DNA from: Cyanobacteria bacterium UBA7694
GTDB taxonomy: Bacteria > Cyanobacteriota > Sericytochromatia > UBA7694
Assembly (NCBI GenBank): GCA_002482705.1
Contig: DLGM01000464.1
Coordinates: 1 to 5,816 of the forward strand
Direction of reading: 5' to 3'
Length of the DNA: 5,816 nt
The notes below the pieces were generated by a model. It searched no databases and had not been told where the DNA came from. It saw only the letters and a list, made by a program, of their open reading frames with translations. The position numbers and the translations under genes are program-made. Every line of letters starts with the position of its first letter. Position 1 is the stretch's first letter. Of the stretch, positions 1-5,816 are shown one piece after another.

Positions 1-30
1 CGCAGCTACGACGTGCGCGGCAACCTGCTC
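1..30 (+). other. Rhs/YD-like coding fragment on the opposite strand at the window edge
   Basis: Read in plus-strand frame 1, the first ten codons give RSYDVRGNLL. This contains the 'YD..GNL' core of Rhs/YD repeats. The next codons (RPVLPGV, then TAG at 52-54) run antisense to the lipoprotein repeat and carry no YD pattern. Its GC content, about two thirds, is higher than in the adjoining gene. Ten residues are too few for a family call. It may be the edge of a different gene joined here by misassembly or rearrangement. Confidence 0.3.
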
Positions 31-3000
31 AGACCGGTATTGCCAGGAGTATAGACCAAGTTCCCCAAAGCCGTTTGCACGTCGGCAACAGAACCCACAA
101 GTTGAAGGGGATTGTTGGGAGTGGTGCCATTATTAACGGTGCCATTATTATCTGGATCAATGCTCACGTCACTGGGTAAACTCGACAGGTTGAGGCGCGC
201 ACCATTGTTCGGCGTCAAGGTCACGGTCACGGGGTTGCTGTCATCGTTAATGCTCAGGCGCAGCGTCGGCTGGTTGGCATGGGCGGTGCCGTCCATGATC
301 AAATCCTGCCCGGCAAAGATGTTTAAGGTACTGCCTGGGCTGGTGGGGAAGTTACTATCGGTTTCACTGCCATTGTAGGTATTGCGGGGCGGATTGGTAA
401 TCCGAATCGGTACCTGATCGTTCTCATCGCCAAGGGTTCCCCCACTGCTCGACATCGTCAGGTTCACATTCAGAGGTTCCGCTAACACGCCCGCTGCCGG
501 GGTAAAGACCAGCCCCAATAAAGCACTGTTGATATTGCTGGGGCTACCGGTGATCAACATTGCTTGGGGTGTCCCCGAAATCGTCACGCCAGCAGGAGAG
601 CCCGGAATCGTGAGTGCGCCACTGGGCACGCTCAGGGTCACTTCCACGTTGGCATTACCCAGATAATTGCGCACGGCCAACTCCCGATTGGCAGCAATGC
701 TCATCGGAATGGCAACGCCAGGAGCCCCTAAAATCGGCTGGGTTGGGAAAGTGGCGTTTCCATCGAGGGTGTTTTCAGGAATGCCTGAGACATTGATTTC
801 AATCATATCAATATCAAGACTGGCACCATCACTGGTTGCCACTGTCACCATCACTGGGCCGCTGAAGGGGCCTGTATCGGCGTTACTGGGCGTAAATACA
901 ATTCCGCCATTGAGCAGGGTGTTGATATTGGTCGGTGAACCCGTAATCACAATCGGGTGAGTCGCCGTGCCTGTCGGGCTGATTGTCTCGACATTATTAA
1001 CGCGAACCGTTACCCCCTGTGGCAAGGCATCATTATTGGCCCGGGTGAGTCGACCATTAGAGGGCGTTAAAGTGACGGTCACGGGGTTAGAGTCTGGGTC
1101 TGTCACTGACAGAGCCGTGCCAAAGAAGCCTGCAAAAGTCAGCGGCGTATTATAACCCAAAGCCAAAGGCGGGGTGGTCGTTAATAGGTTGGGGAAACTG
1201 TTATTGTCCGGGTTGTTGTTATAACGGTTGACCGGAGGAGCCGAAACAATAATGCTCACCACATCGTTGGTATCTGTCAAAGCGGAGTTATTGGTATCCA
1301 CACTGTCCATACGCAGACGGTAGGTCCCCGTATTGGTGCCAAATGGTGAATAGCGTAACCCGGCCAAATAAGCATTCACATCTGCAATCGGACCACTCAG
1401 ACGAATGGCATTGGATCCCTGACTGGGAACCGGCGATTCGCTGACCGTTAACGGGCGCATCACATCAAACGAAAGCGAGCCGTTGGCCGTGGCCCCGCCA
1501 TTGTTACCCGCACTGTCTTGCAGAATGAGATCGACTTGCACCTCCGTACCCGGCGGATAAATCACGCTCAAAGCCCGCTGGTGACCGCTATCTAAGGTCA
1601 AGCTCTGACTGCGGGCAATTCGAACCGCATCGGTGGGGAATGTGCGCTGGGCATTAAACAGGTTGGAAGGCTGGATCACGTCAATAGTGAGGGTATCAGA
1701 ATCAGAGGCTGTTCCGTCATTTGCAACCATGGTGATACTGGCTGTCCCCGAAAAACCTGAATTGGGGGTAAAGGTCACCCCTCCAGACAGGGCATTATTC
1801 AGGGCAATCGGCACCCCTTGCAGCACCAACGGCTCAGTCTCGCTCCCTCTGGGAAGCACCGTCACCCCACTGGGCACAGATTCAAGTTTCAGGGCACCAT
1901 TCTGGGGGGTTAAAGTCACACTCATGGAGGTGCCATTGGGATCTACCACAGCCAAGACACTGTTATTGATCGGGTTGAGGGTGATCGGGGCATCCACCGA
2001 AGTGGTCAGATTGCTGAAAGTGGCATTCCCATTCATGCGGTTTTCCGGGGGAGTCGGTGCCGCGCTATTCACGCTAAAGGTCAGCGTATCAATATCATCG
2101 GGCGTACTCCCACCTTCCACCGTGTCGCTGGTGGTCATTGTGGCCGTCGCTTGGCCCACAAACCCAGTGGCAGGGGTATAAACCAAATTGTTTAAAGCCG
2201 TGTTGACATCAGCCACCGGGCCATTGACCGTCAACGGACTGCCTTGTGTGCCACTCCCACTCACCGTCACCGTTCCTGGTAATGCCGGGCTATTGGCCAA
2301 ACTAAAGCTGCCAAAATTGATCGCATTGGGCTGTAAGATCACGGTGATCACTTCATTGACCGAAGCATCCCCCGCACTCAGGGCATTGCCATTGGCCGTG
2401 TTCATCACAAACGGCGCATCAGCGGGAACGGCTATAATCCCGGAGAAACCAGCCGAGTTGCCTGCAAAGAGGTTAACGGGGGCTTCCGCAGGTAAGGTAC
2501 TGCCAAAACCATTGACCACTGGCGACTCAAAGCCATTGAGGCCCACAGCCACCAAGGAAACGGGATAAGGGGTATCTGGGGTCAGCAACGCTTCTGCCGG
2601 CACTGGGAAAATTATCGGCTGACCATTCGCTGGAACGGTAAAGGTGGTGGTACCTGGGGCTCCGCCAATAATTACCCGGAAGTTTTGAACAGGCCCCCCG
2701 GAAGTGGGGGGGGTAATCAAGACATTAAAACTGGTCGTAGAAACGGGTTGGGTAGATAAACCTGGTAACGAAGGGGCCGGTGTAGCAATCCCACCGCCAC
2801 CACCGCCGCCGCCGGAACCTTGTTGAGTGCCTGTACTGGCAACCAAAGCCGAAGCGGATAAATTCTGGCCCGGCACACTGACCGTAATCCGAGCCGTTTG
2901 GGAGGGCACTTTGGCCGTCACGGTCCCTTGGTTGTCAACACTCAGGGCATCGGGGAGATTACTCACCCACTGCAAGGGAACACTGGCCGGGTCAACGTTT

Positions 3001-3992
3001 TTGCCGTTTTTATCCGTCAGGGTAACGGTCAACTGGACTTTTTTACCTGTCGGTAGGCTGGTAAACGAAGGGGTTAAAACAATGCGCGCAATTTCAGCGG
3101 GGTTGCCTGTCGCAGGGCCCGGTTGTGTCGGCTGACTGCCAGAGCCTTGGTTGCTGGGGCTGGTCGGAGTCGTGGGAACGCCCGGCGTTGTTGGCACGCT
3201 GGGAGGAGGTGCCACAGGAGGCAGCCCCGTATTTTCTCCTTGGCCCAGACTGCGAATTTGCCCAGTCACGGTGCGACCAGACACACTATCGCGGACCACA
3301 ACATTGGCTAAGCCAGAAGGAGAGATCGCCGTCACCAAGCCATTTTTATCTACCTGAAAGGCATTGGGATCAGAAACCGACCAGTCGAGACTGAGACGGG
3401 CTGGATCAATGGCATTGCCCAAAGTATCTTTGGCAATCACCAAATACTGGGCCGTTTCACCTTTGCCGGGCACCGTCATTTGGCGTAATACTAACTGGAG
3501 CGAAGATACGGCCTGAGGGTTGCCGTTAAACGTATTCGGACTGACCATGACCTCGGCTTCAGCACGGGTTTGGGAGCGCGCATCTTCAACCTGAATCAGA
3601 CTGCTTTCAAAGGGGGTAATCCCCGTCAGCAGACCTTGGGAGTCAACGGTAATGGCCGCCGGATTTTTGCTCGTGAAACGCAGATTGAGTTTGCGGGGGT
3701 CAATGCGTTTGCCATTGCGATCAAGGGCTAAAATTTCGAGGGCCACCTTTTGGTTGGGGGTTAAACGGGCTTGGGTGCGCAAGTTCAGGAACAGAGCGGC
3801 TAATTGTTCCGGGTTGCCGTCGAAAACCAAGGTGCCGGTATTGGGGATTTGCCCCTGGCCCGGTTGAGAATTACTGCCCAATGGGTTACGGCCTACGCCG
3901 AAGTTCTGTGGCGTGCCACAGGCAGTTAAGGTGAGCATAGATGCGGCGAGAGATAGGGCAATGGGGCGGCGAATCGAGAGTATTACAGGCAT
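6..3992 (-). CDS. Large surface lipoprotein with Big_2, FnIII-like and six cadherin/Ig-like repeats; 3' end probably not native
   Basis: Seen: a 1328-residue ORF using the ATG at 3992. It begins with a signal peptide (basic RR at residues 8-9, then a hydrophobic stretch) ending in lipobox LTAC with Cys25, so it should be lipidated by Lgt and cleaved by signal peptidase II. Gly at +2, not Asp, fits outer-membrane sorting by the E. coli rule. Three Big_2-like domains follow (about 54-150, 162-246, 299-385), each with a pattern like 'D..G..V.A'. A Pro/Thr/Ser linker (255-297) separates the second and third. Then come Gly8 (394-401), an FnIII-like domain (406-500) and six cadherin/Ig-like repeats (505-1320). 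The ATG at 3992 has AGAGG six bases upstream. The ATG at 4013, seven codons earlier, has AGGAG only at 16 bases, so it is less likely. No enzymatic domain is seen; an adhesin or cell-surface structural role is inferred. The stop at 6-8 follows eight codons that do not fit the repeat, so the true protein is probably longer. Confidence 0.85.
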   Translation of the reverse strand: MPVILSIRRPIALSLAASMLTLTACGTPQNFGVGRNPLGSNSQPGQGQIPNTGTLVFDGNPEQLAALFLNLRTQARLTPNQKVALEILALDRNGKRIDPRKLNLRFTSKNPAAITVDSQGLLTGITPFESSLIQVEDARSQTRAEAEVMVSPNTFNGNPQAVSSLQLVLRQMTVPGKGETAQYLVIAKDTLGNAIDPARLSLDWSVSDPNAFQVDKNGLVTAISPSGLANVVVRDSVSGRTVTGQIRSLGQGENTGLPPVAPPPSVPTTPGVPTTPTSPSNQGSGSQPTQPGPATGNPAEIARIVLTPSFTSLPTGKKVQLTVTLTDKNGKNVDPASVPLQWVSNLPDALSVDNQGTVTAKVPSQTARITVSVPGQNLSASALVASTGTQQGSGGGGGGGGIATPAPSLPGLSTQPVSTTSFNVLITPPTSGGPVQNFRVIIGGAPGTTTFTVPANGQPIIFPVPAEALLTPDTPYPVSLVAVGLNGFESPVVNGFGSTLPAEAPVNLFAGNSAGFSGIIAVPADAPFVMNTANGNALSAGDASVNEVITVILQPNAINFGSFSLANSPALPGTVTVSGSGTQGSPLTVNGPVADVNTALNNLVYTPATGFVGQATATMTTSDTVEGGSTPDDIDTLTFSVNSAAPTPPENRMNGNATFSNLTTSVDAPITLNPINNSVLAVVDPNGTSMSVTLTPQNGALKLESVPSGVTVLPRGSETEPLVLQGVPIALNNALSGGVTFTPNSGFSGTASITMVANDGTASDSDTLTIDVIQPSNLFNAQRTFPTDAVRIARSQSLTLDSGHQRALSVIYPPGTEVQVDLILQDSAGNNGGATANGSLSFDVMRPLTVSESPVPSQGSNAIRLSGPIADVNAYLAGLRYSPFGTNTGTYRLRMDSVDTNNSALTDTNDVVSIIVSAPPVNRYNNNPDNNSFPNLLTTTPPLALGYNTPLTFAGFFGTALSVTDPDSNPVTVTLTPSNGRLTRANNDALPQGVTVRVNNVETISPTGTATHPIVITGSPTNINTLLNGGIVFTPSNADTGPFSGPVMVTVATSDGASLDIDMIEINVSGIPENTLDGNATFPTQPILGAPGVAIPMSIAANRELAVRNYLGNANVEVTLSVPSGALTIPGSPAGVTISGTPQAMLITGSPSNINSALLGLVFTPAAGVLAEPLNVNLTMSSSGGTLGDENDQVPIRITNPPRNTYNGSETDSNFPTSPGSTLNIFAGQDLIMDGTAHANQPTLRLSINDDSNPVTVTLTPNNGARLNLSSLPSDVSIDPDNNGTVNNGTTPNNPLQLVGSVADVQTALGNLVYTPGNTGLSRLPRTS
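33..2480 (-). repeat. Six divergent cadherin/Ig-like protein repeats
   Basis: Within the lipoprotein, repeats of about 120-150 residues lie at roughly 2480-2067, 2042-1674, 1664-1239, 1232-786, 776-393 and 383-33, in gene order. Most open with an Asn-rich 'N..N....FP' segment. The middle often carries 'VTVTLTP.NG.L', sometimes preceded by an acidic 'D.DSNP'. Near the end is 'L...G...D[VI]N..L..L.[YF]TP..G'. This resembles the cadherin-like repeats of large bacterial adhesins; calcium binding through the acidic turns is inference. Repeats four and six are the most alike: 'DSNPVTVTLTP.NG' is shared and their DNA is similar around 211-236 and 1063-1086. Repeat three is the most diverged. Repeat six stops just after 'YTPGNTG', lacking the final strands that the other five have. 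Confidence 0.75.
123..150. repeat. Short tandem duplication, 13-base unit with period 15
   Basis: The unit ggtgccattatta occurs at 123-135 and again at 138-150. On the coding (minus) strand it gives the Asn/Gly/Thr-rich loop 'NNGTVNNGTT' in repeat six of the lipoprotein. The period of 15 keeps the reading frame, so gain or loss of a unit would change loop length by five residues. It probably arose by replication slippage. Confidence 0.7.
2790..2813 (-). repeat. Gly8 tract (GGN codon run)
   Basis: Eight consecutive glycine codons (GGC, GGT and one GGG) form a flexible hinge between the third Big_2-like domain and the FnIII-like domain of the lipoprotein. The tract is low-complexity and G-rich on the coding strand, so it is a likely spot for length variation between strains, in frame if whole codons are gained or lost. 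Confidence 0.8.
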
Positions 3993-3998
3993 AAAAGT

Positions 3999-4003
3999 CC
4001 TCT
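3999..4003 (-). promoter_or_regulatory. Ribosome-binding site of the lipoprotein gene
   Basis: On the minus strand AGAGG lies six bases before the ATG at 3992-3990. This Shine-Dalgarno match decides the start. The in-frame ATG seven codons upstream (4013) has its nearest match (AGGAG, 4034-4030) sixteen bases away, which is too far. Starting at 3992 also gives a compact signal peptide with the lipobox cysteine at residue 25. Confidence 0.7.
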
Positions 4004-4075
4004 GTATTGCCATGGCAAAGAGAGCACCACTCCTGTGTACCTAATTGATTCACGCATAAATTCAAATAAAAAATA

Positions 4076-4105
4076 ATTTTATCAATGAATAAATACATGT
4101 ATCAA
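4076..4105 (-). promoter_or_regulatory. Putative sigma70-type promoter for the lipoprotein gene
   Basis: On the minus strand a -35-like TTGATA (4105-4100) and a -10-like TAAAAT (4081-4076) are separated by 18 bases. Transcription would start near 4069, leaving a 5' leader of about 75 bases before the ATG at 3992. Each box has one or two mismatches to consensus. The surrounding AT richness raises the chance of a coincidental match. Its placement in the only gap upstream of the gene supports the call. Confidence 0.45.
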
Positions 4106-4118
4106 ATATTAAGATACA
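4098..4118. promoter_or_regulatory. Inverted repeat 6-9-6 overlapping the -35 box, candidate operator
   Basis: TGTATC (4098-4103) and GATACA (4113-4118) are perfect inverted copies nine bases apart, so their centres lie 15 bases apart. The left arm covers most of the putative -35 box and also overlaps a perfect 10-base palindrome, ATACATGTAT (4093-4102). A dimeric repressor bound here would block RNA polymerase. No regulator gene is in the window, so this is inference from position and symmetry only. Confidence 0.35.
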
Positions 4119-4220
4119 CAAAAGTGGCGCAGCTATTTATTTAATCCAGGCAGATGTTAGGGGCATTGTAAATGTAAAGGTAGGTGAAGAGGAAGCAGCA
4201 AAAGTAACAAGGTTGCACCC

Positions 4221-4246
4221 ATTACCTTAAGAATTCTTCAGGTAAT
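4221..4246. promoter_or_regulatory. 26-base near-perfect palindrome, candidate operator
   Basis: The arms ATTACCTTAAGAA and TTCTTCAGGTAAT pair over 13 positions with one mismatch (T at 4228 against C at 4239). They are centred on GAATTC with no spacer. There is no T tract on either side on either strand, which argues against an intrinsic terminator. Continuous symmetry without a loop is more typical of a binding site for a dimeric protein. It lies about 230 bases upstream of the lipoprotein start and about 80 bases downstream of the phosphatase stop. Confidence 0.4.
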
Positions 4247-4326
4247 ATTCAGGACCTCATTAAAATTGATCTTTGTCAATAAAAAGCCGCCAGACAATCT
4301 CTATGTGTCACGAATCTAGGCAATAT

Positions 4327-5163
4327 TTATAATAGGGATGGACTGTTTGAATGCACTGCGGCAAGCTCAACCACACTGAGGGGTGTTCCCGGAGCAGCCT
4401 GTACCTGCGTACCATAATTAATGTAAGGGCTATAAGCCTGACGTGCCGTCACAGACACAAAAGAGATACGTCCCTGCTCATCAATCCGGGCCGCCGTCAG
4501 GCGGCCCCCAAAGGGGCACCCTGTATCTAGGCTAATGGCGTGGGGAAAAACCATCGGTCCATGAAAAAAGGGTTCATGACCAAAAAAGACCAGCCCGGCA
4601 CGGCCATCATAAACGTCAGCCCAAAAATGGTCTTCCGGGCGCTGTAACCCCAATCCGACAATTTGCCCTTCTGGATTGACATAACGACAAAAATAAAAGC
4701 GCTCCACCCATTCCCGCACACGCTGCGGCCAATGCTCACGCTCATCCAATTCAGGTAACTGGGATAGATGATTCCAGAAGTCGGGATAAATGCCCCCATG
4801 AACCGCCAGAAAACGCCCATTTTCAAAGCTATAAAAAGGCACACTTTGGCTCAAAAATTCGAGGTGGTGCGGCAATAAGCCCTCACCAGGATCCATCCCC
4901 TGGCGATAGCGACGCAGGGCACGTGCTTCGTGGTTGCCGCGCACCACGGTGACCGGGTAATGCTGGCTCAAAGCCATCACAAAATCCACCACACCGGGGG
5001 AGTCTGGGCCTCGGTCAATCAAATCGCCCAAAAATACCAAGCGGGTGCCTGGCACAGGATCCAGTTGTTCCCAGAGAGCGTGAAGTTCTTCGCGACATCC
5101 ATGGATGTCACCGAACAAAAGGGTTGATTGCATGACTGACCGTTGCGTGTTTCTTAACCTCAT
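4327..5163 (-). CDS. PPP-superfamily metallophosphatase (Ap4A hydrolase / Ser-Thr phosphatase-like)
   Basis: The 278-residue protein has the full calcineurin-like motif set of the PPP superfamily: GDIHG (18-22), GDLIDRG (46-52), RGNHE (75-79), HGG (122-124), FGHEPF (194-199) and the trailing DTGCPFGG (213-220). Predicted metal ligands are D19, H21, D47, N77, H122 and H196, with H78 as the catalytic histidine. None is missing. The family uses a di-metal centre to hydrolyse phosphoesters. Bacterial members act as symmetrical bis(5'-nucleosyl)-tetraphosphatases or as phosphoprotein phosphatases; sequence alone does not decide between them. No signal peptide or membrane segment is seen, so it is cytosolic. 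The start at 5163 has GGAG six bases upstream. Other in-frame starts (5199, 5175, 5133) lack a good Shine-Dalgarno site, although 5133 begins close to the conserved core. It sits 50 bases after the barrel gene on the same strand and is probably in the same transcript. Confidence 0.92.
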   Translation of the reverse strand: MRLRNTQRSVMQSTLLFGDIHGCREELHALWEQLDPVPGTRLVFLGDLIDRGPDSPGVVDFVMALSQHYPVTVVRGNHEARALRRYRQGMDPGEGLLPHHLEFLSQSVPFYSFENGRFLAVHGGIYPDFWNHLSQLPELDEREHWPQRVREWVERFYFCRYVNPEGQIVGLGLQRPEDHFWADVYDGRAGLVFFGHEPFFHGPMVFPHAISLDTGCPFGGRLTAARIDEQGRISFVSVTARQAYSPYINYGTQVQAAPGTPLSVVELAAVHSNSPSLL

Positions 5164-5169
5164 ATGATA

Positions 5170-5173
5170 CTCC
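5170..5173 (-). promoter_or_regulatory. Ribosome-binding site of the phosphatase gene
   Basis: On the minus strand GGAG lies six bases before the ATG at 5163-5161. It overlaps an alternative in-frame start (ATG at 5175-5173, followed by GAG), which would then be part of the ribosome-binding site and not an initiator. This favours 5163 over 5199, which has no purine-rich stretch in front of it. Confidence 0.6.
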
Positions 5174-5213
5174 ATGATCCCGGTCGCCGGTAAGCACATG
5201 GAGCGATCAAAGG

Positions 5214-5816
5214 TTAGAGGTACTGATAATACACCAAACTCAGGCCATTGTCGGTGAGATTATTACTTCCCCACATGGGAGGATCAATCCCCACACCCAG
5301 GCGCACGCCACTGTACATATCGATTTCAAACTGGACACTGGGCGTGATCTTGAGGCGGCTACTCAGTTGGTTTGGCCCCATGCCGTTCCAGGCACCGACA
5401 TGCCCGGCAAGCCCTAAACCCACGCGCCACCGATCTGCAAATTGCCAGTTGCCCTGTAGCTGCCACAGCAGTGCCTGCCCCAGGAAAAACGGCGTCTGAG
5501 TGGGATCTGGGGCCCCAAAAGGCAAAGAGTAACCCACATTTAAAAATAATTCCACGGTTTCCATCGGTTTAAAAACGGTCAAAATTCCTGCGCTTCCGCT
5601 AAAGACACCAGCCCCCGTCAGGCCTTGGGGGTCGCCTTGGGCCTGTCCGGTCGGAAGAGTCAAATTGCCCCAAGCAGCTGTCGCCCAACTCAGATTACTC
5701 AAAAAGGTGTAGCTCCCCTGCAACTGAATGTCCCCTAAGCCACCCCCGACCTGTAGGCCCAAATCAGTCGGAGCAATACTGCCCAGTGGCCCCCACGTAG
5801 CGCCCCGTAAAGCCGT
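5214..5816 (-). CDS. Outer-membrane beta-barrel protein, C-terminal part (phenol_MetA_deg/transporter-like), 5' end outside window
   Basis: The frame is open from the window edge at 5816 to TAA at 5216-5214, giving the last 200 residues of a longer protein. A TTG at 5762 is an internal codon, not a start. Seen: alternating hydrophobic/polar strands rich in Gly and aromatics, such as 'GDIQLQGSYTFL' (29-39), 'WGNLTLPTGQA' (49-59), 'VELFLNVGYSL' (88-98), 'WRVGLGLAGHV' (130-140) and a terminal 'GLSLVYYQYL'. The 'GDI.L...Y.F' then 'LPTG' order resembles the family annotated as putative MetA-pathway-of-phenol-degradation transporters, beta-barrels whose substrate is mostly unknown. The last residue is Leu, not the usual aromatic, although Tyr residues precede it. 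It is expected in the outer membrane. The phosphatase gene follows after 50 bases. The barrel class is fairly secure; the exact family is less so. Confidence 0.65.
   Translation of the reverse strand, partial: TALRGATWGPLGSIAPTDLGLQVGGGLGDIQLQGSYTFLSNLSWATAAWGNLTLPTGQAQGDPQGLTGAGVFSGSAGILTVFKPMETVELFLNVGYSLPFGAPDPTQTPFFLGQALLWQLQGNWQFADRWRVGLGLAGHVGAWNGMGPNQLSSRLKITPSVQFEIDMYSGVRLGVGIDPPMWGSNNLTDNGLSLVYYQYL

Larger units (their letters stand above)
3993..4326. other. AT-rich intergenic region between phosphatase and lipoprotein genes
   Basis: This is the only long non-coding stretch in the window. It is distinctly AT-rich, most strongly from about 4040 to 4140. It holds the lipoprotein promoter and ribosome-binding site, a 6-9-6 inverted repeat and a 26-base near-palindrome, each listed separately. 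Between about 4165 and 4210 the plus strand is purine-rich with no structure I can name. I find no tRNA, no convincing intrinsic terminator for the phosphatase gene and no credible small gene. Confidence 0.7.

Noticed and set aside
112..3867. Several plus-strand ORFs of 60-180 codons opposite the lipoprotein gene
   Set aside because: They lie wholly antisense to a long ORF with clear domains, show no recognisable family, and have compositions expected from reading Asn/Thr/Val-rich repeat DNA backwards.
3927..3992. Twin-arginine (Tat) signal in the lipoprotein N-terminus (SIRRPIAL)
   Set aside because: The S/T-R-R-x-F-L-K consensus is not met. The two arginines are adequately explained as the basic n-region of a Sec lipoprotein signal.
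3983..4030. Possible leader ORF (GTG at 4030 or 4027, or TTG at 4018) whose TAA at 3985-3983 overlaps the lipoprotein start, suggesting translational coupling
   Set aside because: AGGAG at 4034-4030 overlaps the first GTG and is only two bases from the second. The TTG spacing of 11 is tolerable but the start codon is weak. No conserved leader-peptide pattern is visible.
3886..4098. A 70-codon minus-strand ORF starting at 4098
   Set aside because: It runs through the AT-rich gap and overlaps the signal-peptide region of the lipoprotein in another frame. It has no Shine-Dalgarno site or family resemblance, and its start lies upstream of the predicted -10 box.
4260..4326. Intrinsic terminator for the phosphatase gene (GGCGGC followed by five T on the minus strand, about 4292-4282)
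   Set aside because: The complementary GCCGCC arm is missing upstream. Only 3-5 base stems (GCC/GGC, GACA/TGTC, TTGTC/GACAA) can be drawn, with long loops.
4328..4333. TATAAT on the plus strand, a possible antisense promoter into the phosphatase gene
   Set aside because: The sequence 17 bases upstream (GTGTCA) is a poor -35 box and there is no plus-strand gene to express.
5184..5194. Small hairpin CCGG-tcg-CCGG between the barrel and phosphatase genes
   Set aside because: A four-pair stem with no T tract is too short to be called a terminator or attenuator; CCGG is self-complementary, so this arises easily by chance.
1..5816. A previously undescribed defence, mobile or CRISPR-like system
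   Set aside because: No transposase, integrase, nuclease, reverse transcriptase, toxin pair, CRISPR spacing or structured RNA is visible. The repeats present are protein-domain repeats inside one gene.

Overview
This 5.8 kb window comes from a bacterium with a double membrane. A C-terminal fragment of an outer-membrane beta-barrel protein and a large signal-peptidase-II lipoprotein both point that way. GC content looks close to 50 percent in the genes and clearly lower in the one real intergenic gap. Nothing in the window fixes the lineage. Lipoproteins with bacterial Ig-like (Big_2) domains and proline/threonine linkers are widespread, so no taxon is named.

All three protein genes lie on the minus strand, so transcription runs from high to low coordinates. 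At the right edge (5816 to 5214) is the C-terminal 200 residues of a beta-barrel protein resembling the phenol_MetA_deg/'transporter' family; its start is outside the window. After a 50-base gap comes a complete PPP-superfamily metallophosphatase (5163 to 4327) with every metal-binding motif intact, probably co-transcribed with the barrel gene. An AT-rich gap of about 334 bases (4326 to 3993) follows. It holds a sigma70-like promoter, a 6-9-6 inverted repeat over its -35 box, and a near-perfect 26-base palindrome.

The rest of the window (3992 to 6) is a giant surface lipoprotein: lipobox, three Big_2-like domains, a Pro/Thr/Ser linker, a Gly8 run, a fibronectin-III-like domain, and six divergent cadherin/Ig-like repeats. 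The sixth repeat breaks off mid-domain. The last eight codons before the stop do not fit the repeat. The first 30 bases of the window, read on the plus strand, instead encode a peptide matching the Rhs/YD-repeat consensus. The apparent 3' end of the gene is therefore suspect: either a contig-end chimera or a genuine rearrangement.

Functionally, the window looks like cell-envelope material (outer-membrane barrel and adhesin-like surface lipoprotein) next to a housekeeping or signalling phosphatase. I see no RNA gene, CRISPR array, insertion sequence or recognisable new defence system. The items most worth a second look are the junction at positions 1-33 and the operator-like palindromes upstream of the lipoprotein gene.
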